Source: Crotophaga sulcirostris (taxonomy: Eukaryota > Chordata > Aves > Cuculiformes > Crotophagidae). From it: DNA of 64,000 nt. Both the position numbers and the translations under genes were made by a program. Below are positions 27,896 to 40,900 of the stretch, piece after piece. The DNA is taken from the NCBI GenBank assembly GCA_013397455.1, contig VYZB01000133.1, positions 1,178,493 to 1,242,492 of the forward strand, written 5' to 3'. Position 1 is the stretch's first letter; every line of letters begins with the position of its first letter. Below the pieces are notes generated by a model that was given only the letters and a program-made list of their open reading frames with translations, did not search any database and was not told where the DNA came from.

Positions 27896-30800
27896 AGTCC
27901 TGTTCCTCCTCCTGCCTTGTCATCAAAGCCCTTTTCTGGCGAGTTGAAGTGAACTGGAAAGAAAGAAGGTTTTACCTTCAGTCCAGGTCTTGTCAAGGTC
28001 TTCAGAGTCTCTGCTAGATGCCTCCCCATGCCTTTTTCAGGTGTGCAAGAAATGGGTGGTCTTTACCTAGATGGGAAGAAGTGAGTAAAGCAAGGTCGCA
28101 TTCTTCTCCTCAGGCCCAGTGTGGAGATGTATCTTATGCGTATGTTGTTGCTGTTTTGGCAGGTTGACCAGCCTGGATCACAGTTCTAGGGACCTGAATG
28201 AAGCAAGGACCCTGACTGATGCGTGTTTAGTGCCACCTCACTTCTTGAGGAGAACAAGTCTTCCTGTGCAGGCCTGTCCCCTCGCAGCAGCGCACAGGTA
28301 AGGCCCACAGCCCTGCTCCCACTCGGGCCCTGCTGCTCCTGGGCCTTGGCCTGGCTGGATGGACTGAGCAGAGGGATTTTCCCATTCGTTTGGCTCAAGA
28401 GAGCCTTGGTCACCTCTGCCTGCCCTATCTGTAGGAGTGAAGTCTTAGATTGTGTTTACAGCATGGGGAAGGTTTTTCAGCAAAAATATGTTTTCAGAGG
28501 ATCAAGACTGCTCATATAGGCTAGAAGTGTGGGAGGAGTATGATGCAGAGAAGAAAAACGTTTTAGATGAGGTATTAATAAAATAGTACTTAAACCTCTT
28601 GTTTTAAAATAATTTTATATTGAAAATTACCTTAAGTTAAACAGAAGGCTCTTTAAGAAAAGGAATAAAGAAATGTATGTTGAGGGGAAGGGCTTAAGTA
28701 TGAAATTAATTAAACCGTTTAGTTTTCAACTGGATAACTGGGTAAGATCTTTTAGGTCATCCAAAAGTGAAAAATAATAAAAAAAAATAAAATAAGCCAG
28801 TTATAATTGCCATGACTCATGGAAACCTGATCTAGAAAAAGTGAGGTCTTTTAGGCCAAACACTTAATCCCCTACTAGTGTGTAACATAGTTCCCTGCAG
28901 TGTCTACCAGTCCTGTTTTAAATGATGGGATTTTCCCTTGTCCCCCTGGGATACTATTGCACAGTCTAATAGAATTAATCTGCTTACTTCTCCTTCAACC
29001 CCTGACCACTGCAGATGCAATTAGTAGTAGGCAGTGGGAGGATTCTGTTTCCTATGCTGTATTAGGAAGGCTTAGGGCTATATTATGTTAAACCAGACAT
29101 CAGTTGGAAGCATATTTGCATAAGTGTGGCTTATCTGTCAGTACTCATTACAACCCCATAAAGATCTCTGAACTACAGAGTTCTCAAGCTCACAGGAGCT
29201 TTTCTACAACAGTAATTCAGGATCTGATAAGGCACAGACTAATGTATTTGAATGCCTGTGAGAAAGATGGAATGATTGGAAACTAAAGTGAAATGCAGAG
29301 TCATATGCTGCTCATGCTAGAGACTCTCAGACGCAATTTACTTCTCTGTTTCTGGAGCATTCACTGGCCTCATTTTTTACTTTTCTTGGACAATTTGGTA
29401 GGAACTATATGAAATAGCTTTTTGTTATGTGTGGTGCTGCTGGAGATACCATTGCAGTTTTCCATCTGTGAATTTCAGGTCTGTTTTAGATGAATATTGT
29501 GGGATTCTGCTGATGTTTACTGAAAGGCTTCAGTAAAATAACCAAATAAATATAAAGTCAAATAAATTAGATTTGGAAAAATCTTATCTGGTCTATTTAC
29601 ACTGTCTCCACTCAACACAAAGTGGAGCTTCCTTCTGTAACATTTAACCTATTTTGCTCCTTGAATTTGGAAAAGTTCTAGTAGTGGGAACTGTTACTCA
29701 GTTACTAAAGCATGTGGATGGGGTTGCAACCTGTTTACGCCTGGAAACTATAGCAAGAGCTGATCTGTGCAAACTCTTTGTGTGGACACTTGGATTTATC
29801 CATCTACTTCCAAAGTGAATTAGAACCCACATCCTAATATGGAAAGCAATTGCCATATAATTGGTGCTGGATGTTTGAAAGTGGCTGCAATGTGAAGTGG
29901 GGCCAGGGGTCCTGAGAAACTGTACACGTGCCAGCTTTCCACATGGGCTGCATGCAGTGACACTGAAGGAGAAGGTTACAACCCTGTTCCTCCTCCATCC
30001 CAATAAATCTCTGGCTCTAATGTACCATAGCTTTTCTGCAGTATTTCCTCAAATAGAAAGCCTAAATATAAGCTTGGCCATTGGTCCAGCGTTTCATTAT
30101 CAAGATAAGCCTATTAAAATTTGACTACATTGCCTGTGTCAGATCAGAATTTTTTAAACACTGAAAACTGAGTTGCATATTTTTGATGTGTTCGATGAGT
30201 CCAGTTCTAATTTGCCCATTGTTTTTAATCAGTTGAAATTCTGTTCCAGCTTGGTGCTTGGCTGCCTCATGTGGTTTTGCAGCATACCTTACAGGATGGG
30301 GAGGTGGTGACTGGAGCAAGGTGTAATGGTCCGTTGCACTTTACATCATCTGCAGCTTATGTTCTTTTTCCATGCCTTGCCAGTCAAGCTTTTTTTCCTA
30401 GTGAAAATGTCAGTAAACTGATGCAGGAAGTTACTATTTCTCCTTTACTCTTCCTTTTTTGTTTTCCCTCCTAGCTTGTCTTGCTGCTCGCTTTTTAAAA
30501 AGGGGTGGGGGTGAGTAAAAGGTACACTTTATGTGTAGACGCTGGTGAGAATCCTTTCAAAAGCTGCATTTCTCAAGCTGGGAGCTATTGACCCCTTTCA
30601 GTGCCATCACAAAGAAATCCAAGAGGAAATGGAAGATGGGGGCCAGCAGGGAATATGTATATAAATATATGTAATATTTTTCCCTCAAATTGTCTTCTAT
30701 CTCCACCTCCTGCCAGGCTGGCTATTGTTTGTGACTTTACATGGGATACCAGTTGCCATATAAGGAAAATGGCATCATACTACATTCTTTCTAAAAATTG

Positions 30801-31171
30801 ATTTTTTACGGTTGCCTTTTTTTTTCTTGCTGAATGTTGTTCTGCTGTTGTGGGAGATATGGGCAAAAGGAAATACTATCAATATACACTTTCTTCTTTT
30901 TAATATGTTGGACAATTGGACAACTTTTCAAGAAACTGCAATTTCTTTAAAAATGGAATAGGGACTTTTTAAAGTTCAATGTTTTTCATAAAAACCTGGA
31001 AATGGAGGCCGCATTGACCAAAGGAAGCAGATATCATACTGAGAAAGTTCTAATTTTCTTCATTTTTTTCTTTTGACTGTGAGTTAAAGTGTTTGGAAAA
31101 GCTGTGCTACTTTCATATCTGCAAAATGAATCTCCAAGCCAATCTTCTTGTTGATTAATGATAAATTCACA
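27896..31171. other. Non-coding stretch, no gene recognised
   Basis: No coding signal. Around 28888-28990 a block resembles an old antisense CR1-like LINE. The rest is AT-rich, particularly 28580-28850. Confidence 0.5.
28888..28990. mobile_element. Possible ancient CR1-like LINE remnant
   Basis: The order CAGTCCTGTTTTAAATGATG, CCCCCTGGGATACTATTGCA and CAGTCTAATA loosely follows a diverged CR1 tail found in birds and turtles, in reverse orientation. Divergence is high and edges are unclear. Confidence 0.3.
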
Positions 31172-31272
31172 CACAGTATCACAGTATTACAAGGTTGGAA
31201 AGGACCTCTGAGATCATTGAGTCCAACCTATAACCTGACACTAACATCATCTCATCATCTAAACCATGGCAA
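31172..31272 (-). mobile_element. CR1 LINE 3' tail, antisense
   Basis: Starts with CACAGTATCACAGTATTAC, then AAGGTTGGAAAGGACCTCTG, GTCCAACCTATAACC and finally AAACCATGGCA. This is the reverse complement of the last roughly 95 bases of the copy at 27492, with a few changes. The CR1 3' end faces left, so it is antisense to TSPAN18. Confidence 0.92.
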
Positions 31273-31399
31273 ATTGTGCTTGTCTTAGAGATACAATCAT
31301 GGAAGCCTCCCTGGGCTTTACTAAGATTCTTGAGTTTGCACCAGTGTGGCAGGAGAATGTCCTCATGTAGCCTTTTCTTCACAAAAGATAATTTGGTGC

Positions 31400-31790
31400 C
31401 TCCCCAGTGCTGTTCGCTGTGATATCAAGAGGAGATATAACTCACAGCGAGCGGTGTGGAACGACGCGATGCCCCATGTGCTCGGTTCTCAAATGACCAA
31501 CGAAGCGGCTAACGGCTTTTGACACGTACATGGCCATCATTGGACATTTGAGTTAACATTGTGCAGATAAATGGGACGCTCCTCACCCGACAGCTATTGT
31601 TCCAAGCTCCCTGTATACTCCCAGCCCCTGTGTTTTGGTTAAAGTCTGCTCACATTTATAACTGTCCTAATAACTGTCATGGCCAAAGCCGATACGCTTG
31701 TTATATGTGCATTTATCAGTGAAGGACTAGTGTAAAGGGTGAGCATCTGGTCAGTGGTGCATCCAGAGAGCAGACGGAGTGTGTGATGCC
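31400..31790. promoter_or_regulatory. CpG-retaining, repeat-free block; candidate enhancer
   Basis: I count 16 CpG dinucleotides from about 31405 to 31780, clearly more than the flanks. The sequence is not low-complexity and holds well-formed motifs such as TGACACGTACATGG, GCAGATAAATGG and AGCTATTGTTCC (E-box/SOX-like). It lies between a CR1 tail and an LTR remnant but resembles neither. Function is inferred. Confidence 0.35.
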
Positions 31791-31835
31791 AGTGCCATTT
31801 CAGTCTCACTCCAAGCATGCCCAGCAGCCACCTTC

Positions 31836-32350
31836 TCCTGGTTTAGCCCCAACCCAGCCCAATTTGGCAGGTAAACCCAAGCAGTTGGTCTCCCATTTTC
31901 CCCAACTACCACTCCCAGGGGAAGGGGAAAGGGAAAATGAGAGGAAAAGACTTGCAGGTTTCAAACTAAAACAGCCTCAGTGAAATAATAATAATAAAAA
32001 AGAAAATACTATTAATAAGAAAATAATAAAGTATATATAAATATATGAAGTTGCCCTCCCCAAACCTCTCGATGACTGGATGACACCTCAGATGCTGCAG
32101 AGCAGGCACAGGAAAAAAGCAAGTGGCAGGAAGGATCTGGGCTCTGGAACTGAATTCAGGAATGCACGGATCTGGGGTAAGGGGTAAACAGAGAGAGAAG
32201 GTCCTCACTGGATGTTGGCCATCAAAGAAGACAGCAGTACCCTCATGGTCCTTCAGTTTCATACAGTGTGACGTATATGGGATGGAATACTCTGCTGGTC
32301 AGTTTGGGGTCACCTGTCCTGTCCTCCCCTCCCTGCAAGTATAAGCAGTG
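31836..32350 (-). mobile_element. LTR remnant of an avian endogenous retrovirus, antisense
   Basis: Read on + it carries in order GTTTAGCCCCAACCC, TTTTCCCCAACTACCACTCC, an AAT-rich block at 31980-32045, then GTGACGTATATGGGATGGAA, GTCAGTTTGGGGTCACCTGT and CCTCCCTGCAAG. This reversed order matches a widespread bird LTR as I remember it, in which a CRE-like site and TATA region precede the AAT block. No internal viral genes were seen, so it is probably a solo LTR; the far edge at about 32350 is uncertain. It is old and diverged. Confidence 0.6.
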
Positions 32351-35300
32351 GCCTTTCTGCTGCCAATGCCCCGTGTTATCACTTCTAGAGAGAAACACTG
32401 TCTGAAAAACATGCCGTTAGCTTTCAGAAGATGAAGTTACTTAGACGAGATTTAGCTGAAAAGTTAGGAAACTGGTTCTACTTTAGCTCAGACCAGAACA
32501 CACTCCTGGAGCTGAGGAGCCCAGCTTGGGACCTTGGCTGGGGTAGCAGGAGGTTTCAGCTGCTGCTGAAGGTGCTCTAAGCTGCTTTATGAGGCCGTAA
32601 GTGGGTGCTGCTGGTGTGGGGCGTGTTTGCGTCTCTCTCTTATGGGTCTGGAAGTGGCACAGACAGCCAGGAGGCTCAAATGTCACTGCAGCTGACTCAG
32701 CCAGGGGTGGATTGACCTTCTGAGAGGTATTGCCCAGAGACTGGGAGCTGGTGCTTCTGAAATTAGCTGTGGCACGAGGGGACTCGCTTTAGCTGTGTGT
32801 ATTTTTCTGTGGAGCCGGGAGCTTGTGTGACATGCAGATGATAATGAAGGAGGAGGAAATAAATTGTCATTAGAAATATATCTCTCTCAGTTCCTGTCAC
32901 TTAGGTCTAATGCTGCAGCTGTAATTTAAAGCTTTTTTTGCCTGACTGTATCGGGTTGAAGTGCTTTGTCAAGGGAAAATGGGGTTTACCCAATGTGACA
33001 GGGCAGGAAAGCAAAGCTGCCTTTGCGCGCCGTGCTGAGTCCTGGGGTGAAGCAGCTGAGATGTCACACAGAACAGCAGCGAAGGCTTTGCATCACTTAT
33101 TTTGAGACCTACAGAAGTACGTTTGCTTTTGATTTGTGAATTTTGAAATATGCTGAGTGAAGCTGGGGTCTTAGCTTAAGAGCTGCTAGAATTATTCTCC
33201 CGCTGTAGAGATTTCTCAGGAAGCAGATTTGTAAGTGGGGTGTATGTGCGTGTATTTGGAGCTTTTTTCCTTGGGCTTATGAGTGAGAGCTGGGATCAAT
33301 GAAAGGTGGTAACTATCAAAATCGGTAATAAGGATAGTATTACCCTATAAATAGTGAAGTGGTTCTAGGGGAGTTTTGCATTCAATTACTAACTGTGCCT
33401 TGCCTGCATTCTGACAGTGGGAAGTTCTTGTCTGCCCATCTTCCCTGTCAGTGTAAGGATGGTAATACAGCTGGTAGGTTTTCTCTCATAGAAAATGATG
33501 ATAATAGTATTTATTTTGTGCAGAAACTGGCTTCATGAAAGTTTGCATTACTTTTCAGAGAAACCTGAAGATGAAAAGCTCTTCATTCTGGAGGGCTTAT
33601 GTTCATTTTTTTTTTTCCTGCTGCTCCTCCTTTCTGTGACAAAGCAGGAATGGGGAAGGAGGAAAAAAAAAAAGGAAAGAGTTAATCCCTCTCCTCACAT
33701 GAAAAACTGCCCATCAAAGAATGTCTGTACACCTTACGTAAAAGCAAAAAAATGAAAACCTGTTGATTTTTAAACTTGCAGAATATGAAAAGATTATTTT
33801 TACTCTTAAATGCCCTGACCTGGTTTAAAAGCCAAAGTTTCTTACTTGCATTGCGGTTTCTGTTTAGTGCCAGATCTTGAGAGCTGTTTTGGGAGAGGAG
33901 CCTACATGTAGGTCAGCTGCTGGGCAGGCTTGTGCACGATAAAGATAATGATCATCTAACGGCTGATTTGTCCTTTGTAAAATGCCCTGTTCTCTAGGTA
34001 GCTGCTGTTGGACGTGAGCCGCATCCTTGGCAGATGTTACATTTGTTGACACTACTGGGAGATAAGAAACCAGGAACTGAAGAGCTTTGCACATGCTTGT
34101 GCTGGATGTTCAGGGCATGTGGTAGGAGCTGTGTGGTAGACGTGGCACGCAGGGGTGTTGTGGCCAGCAGGCAGGGAGGGGTGTGCGTAACGGCCGTGCT
34201 CTGCCTCTGCTTTAGCTTCGGTGCCCACCATATGGAGGTCTTGAGCTGAACGGGGAACTGTCTGCACCTGTTACTTTTCTGGGAAAAGTGGAGCACAGCA
34301 CATGCATCAGTGGACCACCCCTCCTAGGGCATGTATAAAAATAAATAGATTCCAAAGTAGCACGTTTAAGCAATATAAGCTTCTTTTTTTTAATAATTCG
34401 TGGAATGGTTAATTTTCAAATCCCTCAACACTCACCAGGTGCTAATTTTCAGATAGGCTGTAGCACAGGCTTGAAATTTTAAAGTATATAGGTGCTCAGT
34501 CCCTCTCTGCTGCATGGCGTGAGCCAACCACTGAGCTCAGGAGGGTAGGAGGGATCTTTTCCTTGGGATTAACTGTTCTGTAATTGCCATCGTGAACGGT
34601 TTCTGGCGCCTTTCCCTGGTGACTGTTGATGACAGGATATTAGAATTTATGGCTACCTGACCCACTGTTTTCCCAATGTTCTGCAGAAGGAGTGGTCACC
34701 AGGCTTGGGCATTCGTTCCTACTGTGTGGGTAGCCCTTGCTAGAGAGGGACAGAGGGATGCCCAGTGCAATACAGATGACATACATGTCGAGGCAAAATT
34801 TGTCACTGACTCCTCAAACTGACCTTGACCATTTATAACCTTTGTGGCCGCAAAGTACATCCAAGAGTACATTTCAAGGAGGCTAAAAATAATATCCTCA
34901 ATTTAAATTTATTTTCCCACAAGTATTCAGGTAGCAAGAAGGAAAATAATGAGTATGTCCTTTTTTTTCCCCCATGCTTAAGTGTTCAGTTCTCAGAATG
35001 AAGCTATAAGTTTATCACAAGTTATTGGCCCGTCAGTTGAGTTGGCTTAGCGTGTGGATCGTGTTACTGGAAAGTGGAACCACTTGCCAGAACTGCCTTT
35101 GCTTTTCCACTTCTCTTTCCATCTCCCAGTTTTGTATGTTATCTGGTAGCAGCACTGAAGGCTAAACTCTCACTGAACTGATTAGAACCAGGAGCTGAAA
35201 TTCCGCTGTTCTGTCTCCTTCTGCCAAAAGCCAGTGCTCAAAAGAAAGTCTTTTTGTTCAGACTACTTACATGAATACAGTTTATGATCATTTAAAATAC

Positions 35301-38116
35301 CTGAAGATCAGTACAGCAAAGCTGTGACTCTCCTAGTGATTTAGTATGAACACACAGTGGATAAAATTGAGTGTATTCATCCTGAGAGAGGCAATGGTTG
35401 CTCTTACAAAGGAGTAATTAAATGAGCTTTCTTATTGTGGTTTTTTTTGGCTTTTTTTTTTAAGATGTAGTTGGAAATTACTCATTTGGAAAACTTCAGA
35501 CTAGCTAGATGTAAGCATAAACCTGAATCCAGATGTGTAGGACTGGCAATGTCAATCCCTAGGGGTACTCAGTAGTTCCAGGTATTAGGTGTACAAAGCT
35601 AAAAGTGCTGCCTTAGTTGCTTGAGATCTTGGTCTTTTGCTGTGTGTTTTTTCTGTTGATCAAGAATAATGGTAATTGATGAGAAGTATAGCAATCTGAT
35701 GTTTCTTCTTCTGTGAATAAAAAAATCTACTGTGAATCACATCTCTGTATCACATCATTTATATAGAAAACAGAAATTACACAAACCTTCTTTTCCAAAA
35801 TCTTCATGCAGTCAAGTTAAAATTAAGCAAATAGTTTCAGTCAACAAAAGTTACATATGTATTTATAGGCATCAAAATATTTGCTTCCAGATTTTTTAAT
35901 GCAATATATTTTTGTTTTAGAAATGTCAAAGCTGAGCCTTTCAACATTTAAAAATCAAAACCACACTCACCTATTAACATTTGATCCAAACTTTTTATAA
36001 AAAGATGTCTGGATTTGTTTGGTGTGGTGATTTGGGGGGGCTGTGGTGTTTTGATTTAGTTTTTAAGTTAGGAAAGCAAAAGTTTCGTCTTAGATTAAAG
36101 TGAAACTTGAGGGGGTTGATGTAAATACATTGTATTGTTTTGTTTCAGAAGAAAAATGTTCCAGTTCAAACTGAAGCAATTCTTCCCCTCTTTTTTTTTT
36201 TTGGTTACCCAAACCCCCAAAATCTGTTGATCCTCTTGCTATGTTCTTTCTGATGATACTGATGCAGAGTAATTGTTCTTGGTTTTTGCTAACATAAATT
36301 TTTTCTGTGGTCCATTGCTGGAGGAGTTTGGGGTTTGTCTGGCAGGAGACCACCAGGGCTTTACTCCTGGTTCTGCTGATGGGGTGCTTTTGTTGCTTGC
36401 AGTTGCAGGTAGTCTGCTTGCTGTAGCTTTTCTTGTTCCTGTTTTTCTGCTCACCTTTGAGTTACTGAATACTCCGAGCTGCTAAACAAGGAATAAAACA
36501 GGAGTGCTCAAAGTTATCATTAAATATTTTCTTTGATAATTCTCTTTTATTGTATTGCAGTGACTTACAGCTGAGGATTAAAATGACTGCCCTCAGTAAC
36601 AGCAGTGGGCTCTGTTTGAAACCTACAAAGGATATTGTTTATATTTTGCTTCTCTTCCCTGTATCCCTCGTACAAAGCTTTCCCCAGTGAGCAGCTCTCC
36701 TCCCCTCATCCCAAGTGATGCTGTTACTGAGGAATGTTGGACAGACACCATTACACGCATAGGGGAGGTGCCCCCAACTTCAGGATTTCAGCTTGATTTG
36801 AAGGAGGGGGCATGCGGGAAGGGAATGTTGTTTTTAGTAGGCTGTGGTGCTTTGCAGAACTGTTTCAAACGTGCTCATCAGGCAGGGAGGTCTGTGCGTG
36901 TCGGGAGGGCTTGGTGAGCTGTTCAGATGTTTCCATGCTCTGCTCAGGGCTGCTGTCCCAGGCACGTACTTCATCAATGCTTCTGGGAAAGGCATTCTGG
37001 GGATAATCAGGCAGCATTGCCCTGGGTTTCTTCTCCACTGGAGCTGCTCTGTTGTGTCTTTCAATACTGCTCGTTTTGGTTTTAATTTCTGAATGAAGGA
37101 CTGATTTGCACAGAGCAGCACCAGGCAGAAGAGTTTGATCTTGCAGTGGGCTGAGCCATCTGCCTGAAGCACCTAAATGGGTGTTTAAAGTTGTAGGTCT
37201 TGAAGAAGCCAGTTGTGGTAGGGCTTTGCTGAAGTGTGGTCTGAATGTCTCAGTGGTGTCCTAGGTCAGGGTCATCCCCTTGGATCTTTATTGGCACCTC
37301 TGATGTGGAGCACTCCTTAGCTCAGAAAGGACTTCTGTGCTTCAGTTTTGCAGGGGTGCTGTATCGCTGACCTGCCCTTTTCCTCATTTTTCTTCTGTTT
37401 TTTTTTTCTTTCCTCTGCCTCCAAATTCTTTGATGCAACTCAGCTCTGCAGCTGTGTGTTGTCTTCTTGCTTTTGCTGAGGCAGTGTTGCAAAGGGCTTT
37501 TTGAAAAAAGGATGTATTGGGGAGGGAAAGGCTGTAAAGAGGATTCTTGTGATTGAAGGCAGTCTTTCCGTGTGTAATTTCTGGGAGGAAACTGAATTGA
37601 TGTAAAAAATAGAGAGAACTTTGCCTTCCACCTGAGTGAATCACTGGGAAGACTGGGATTGAAATCCAGAAGCACCTGATACCCAGGTCTCAACTCACAC
37701 TTCTGATTTAAACAAATTGTCAGGGTATCTTAATGCAGCATTTTATCATACATTTATTTATTCTATTCATGATCATTTTTCCCTGTATATCTGCAATTTT
37801 ATAATGTCCAACAATTGTTTGGGAGGCAGCTGAAGTCTATGGACAGTCTATGAACACACTTCGGGTTCTCTGTAAAATTACTTCATATTCTGCAATTTTT
37901 TTTAACACTGCTGACCTGTAGATCATGTGTGAATTGAAGATGCTCAGGGACCAGATTTCTGTGGGTTTTTTTAGCTCTCACCTGTAACTTTCTTAGTTCA
38001 TGGTGTTCTAGACCATCCCTGTCTCTCTCAACATCAGCTGTACAGGGCAGGAGAGTGAAACAGGGTGTCATGAGTAAACCTGCCCAAAGCATCATGAATG
38101 AAACCTGGATGTCACT
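32351..38116. other. Non-coding stretch, no gene recognised
   Basis: Only chance ORFs. T-runs occur near 33608, 35452 and 36190. The region 36240-36480 is open in both directions but has no domain. No repeat family was recognised. Confidence 0.55.
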
Positions 38117-38168
38117 GCCTTTATTCTTTAAAATTGGAAAAGCCTTTATTCTTTAAAATTGGAAAAGC
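38117..38168. repeat. 25-bp exact tandem duplication
   Basis: GCCTTTATTCTTTAAAATTG plus GAAAA is repeated without change at 38117-38141 and 38142-38166. Perfect identity means a recent local duplication or an assembly slip. Confidence 0.92.
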
Positions 38169-40440
38169 TCTTTCTCTCCCACACTCTGTGAAGTCTGAGG
38201 GGGGTCTGCCTGCCCCAGCTGGTGCTCCTGTGCATTGCAGAGGTTTGCACAGCCTTGGCAGTGCTCACTGCCTGGATACAGGGCAGCCCCCAGCCAAAGA
38301 AAGGGGCTCCTGGGGGAAAGGGGGGAATTAAGCCCTGGGCACTTGAAGGCAGGAGCATTAAGTCCACCTGATGCAGCTTGTAAGCTCAGGGTTTCCTTTT
38401 GCTTTGTTATCGTTATTATTATTTATCATCATTATTGATAGGAGAAAAGTGCAGCCCAGCTTGCTCAGTGGAGAGATGTGAGGGCTCCCACGGGGTGAGG
38501 CACTTTGTGGCACTTAGAGAAGGAGCCATCGTGCTGGCTCTTGAATAAGCTTTTTTTTTTTCACATGCTTGTTTTGAGCCTCCTGCTGTTGCTCACAGTA
38601 CAACTGCTGACAAGTAGCCTTCCTGGCAACACGGTGTTAGAGCCTGTGAGCTGCCTTCCCTCTGGCTGAGACCCTGGGAGAACAGTGTGGAGAGGACAGT
38701 GGCTGTTGAATATTTAAAATAAAGTATTTCTTCTTAAACATGAAAATGCTCTTTGCACTTCATACACATCACTGCTTGGTGACAGGGGCTGGCCAAGGTA
38801 TACACTATTGCTGTGTTCAGGCAGGACAATGCTAACTGCACTGCAAGAACTTTCTCCACTCTCCTTGGCTGAGCCCATGAAAGCTTATTATCAGGATGCC
38901 TTGCTGTATAGCACATGTGTAAATGTCTGTGAATTTTATTAACTAGGATCAGTCAAAAAGTCCTGTCCCTTGCTTTCTTAAACACTGACCTCCCCATGCT
39001 CCCCCCATAAACCTAGGAGTAAAAATGGATGGGCAGAATGGTTTATTGAAAATCTTACTCTTAGTGGAGTTGCATTAGGAAGCCTGTGTGCCTAATAATA
39101 AAAACCAACCAACAACCACCCCCCTCACCCCTTTCCAAATCAAAACACCCTTAACATGATGAAAAATAAATCCCACTGAGTTGTCAGCATCCTGCCCAGG
39201 TCACTAATTCCCCAAGGCAGAAACAAAGCAGGTAAAAAAAGTTTGTTTTAATATAACAAAGCCAAACCATGTCCAGATGCGATTTAGGATGAGCCCTGGG
39301 AGATGTCTCCTCTTTAATGTAACATGGAGCCAGTAAAGGTGAGTTGGCAAATAGACAAACTGTTGTTTTTTTTTCTCATCCTTTAGAGAAAGCACTTATT
39401 TATTTCAGTGGGACTTATGCCCACATGCATTCTTTTACTGGAGCTGCCCCAAAGTGCATGAGGACCAGTGACTGCTAACACCAGGCACAGGGAGGTTTGG
39501 GTACGAGTCAGATTTTCCATGAGCACTGCTCCTCATCTGGCTCCAATGGCCAGCACCCCATCACTCCTCTTCTGGTGCTTTTTGGCCCTTTGTGAATTCC
39601 CTGGCAAAGTCTTCAACATCATAAGGTTTCTACAAGTAATATCTGCAACTCATGAGGGAAACAGCAGAACTTCTCTGCTTGCCTGAGGCTTTATAAATAC
39701 TTTCCCAACTAAAGGCAGTTTATAAATGTACTCAGCTCCAGAACTGCACAGGCTTGATAGAAATTCTCTGCTTATGATGGGATAAGAGAGCAGAGAGTGA
39801 GACTTTGTGCTAGCAAATGACCCCTGGCTGGAGGCAGTTTGTTGATGCTTTTAAATTAACTACTGCTGCAGAGCTCAGGGCTTGAGCCAAAAAGCACAAT
39901 AGAAGGTGCATTATTATTGCTGTTCTGATTATGGCAGATAATTTTGCTGTTCTCATTTACAAATTTAATGGTTTGTTAATAACGTCTGGTTTGGGAATAT
40001 AGTATGGTCTATCAACTAGGGGTCACATAATGGCATTAATAAGGGTAATTGAGGTTGTTGCTGTAGTCTTGTTTGCTTTTTGGTTTGTTAATTGAAAATG
40101 ACTTAATATATGATAGAAAAAATTTGTTCCTCTCTTAAGCCTGGGCGTCTTGAAGGAAAAAGGGGTTGTGTCACTCTGCACTGTTTGTGTGCCATTGTGG
40201 TGTCTGTGCAGCAGTGAGCATACAGAAGTGAACTGGTCTAATGTGTCAGTTATTGTGTGTCTGTGTTTATGTTTTGTGTAAATAACAGCATGTGCTGTGA
40301 CTTGTGGCTGCATGTGTCTCTTGTTGCAAGACTTAGTGTGTAAGTTTGTCTGGGATGTGTGTGATTGATTAGGCAGCAGTTATGGGGGGAAATGGAAATG
40401 AGAGACAGGCAGGCTGCTAAGTGTTTAACCCTGGAGAAGA
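38169..40440. other. Non-coding stretch, no gene recognised
   Basis: Contains a TTA/TCA-rich run at 38405-38440 and a TG-rich, broken stretch at 40195-40370. No coding signal or repeat family was recognised. Confidence 0.55.
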
Positions 40441-40900
40441 AACTTGGCATTTCATCTTCTATCGCTGTTTGCCGGTAACTACTATTAGCATTAATTATGG
40501 AGATACTGATGTGAACACCCTGTTAGCCCTCATTAGAGTTAATGGAAGATATGTGTGGATGTTAACAGGAAAAGAGACAACAAGCTTCCATTCCGAAGGT
40601 TAAATATTCAGTAGCTCCCTCTTAGACATCTCCAACACCTTATAATCACGCAGTCAGACTTATGCAAAAGCAGAACAATTTTTTTTCTTTTTTTTTACCT
40701 CCCAGTTGCGGCCACCTTTTACACTGTTTTTGCCTGCATTAAAGAGCAAACAACAATGTGGCAGTGACCTCAGTTACCTTTGCTAATGTAATTATGCTAC
40801 CTCTCCTGTATTCATTGTGCACCTCAGAATCAGACTTCATTAGCAAACCATTTGCTGTGCCTTTTACTGTCCTTTTAATGAATGCTAGGAGAGTCACTTA
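40441..40900. promoter_or_regulatory. Candidate conserved non-coding element
   Basis: Repeat-free stretch with dense homeodomain-type cores (CATTAATTATGG, GCTAATGTAATTATG), a SOX-like AACAACAATGTGG, and CTTTTAATGAATGC. The composition is unlike nearby junk and typical of developmental enhancers. Conservation was not tested. Confidence 0.35.

Noticed and set aside
36239..36485. Overlapping frames on both strands near 36.3 kb, one with a hydrophobic stretch
   Set aside because: No recognisable family, no splice signals supporting an exon, both strands open, so chance is more likely.
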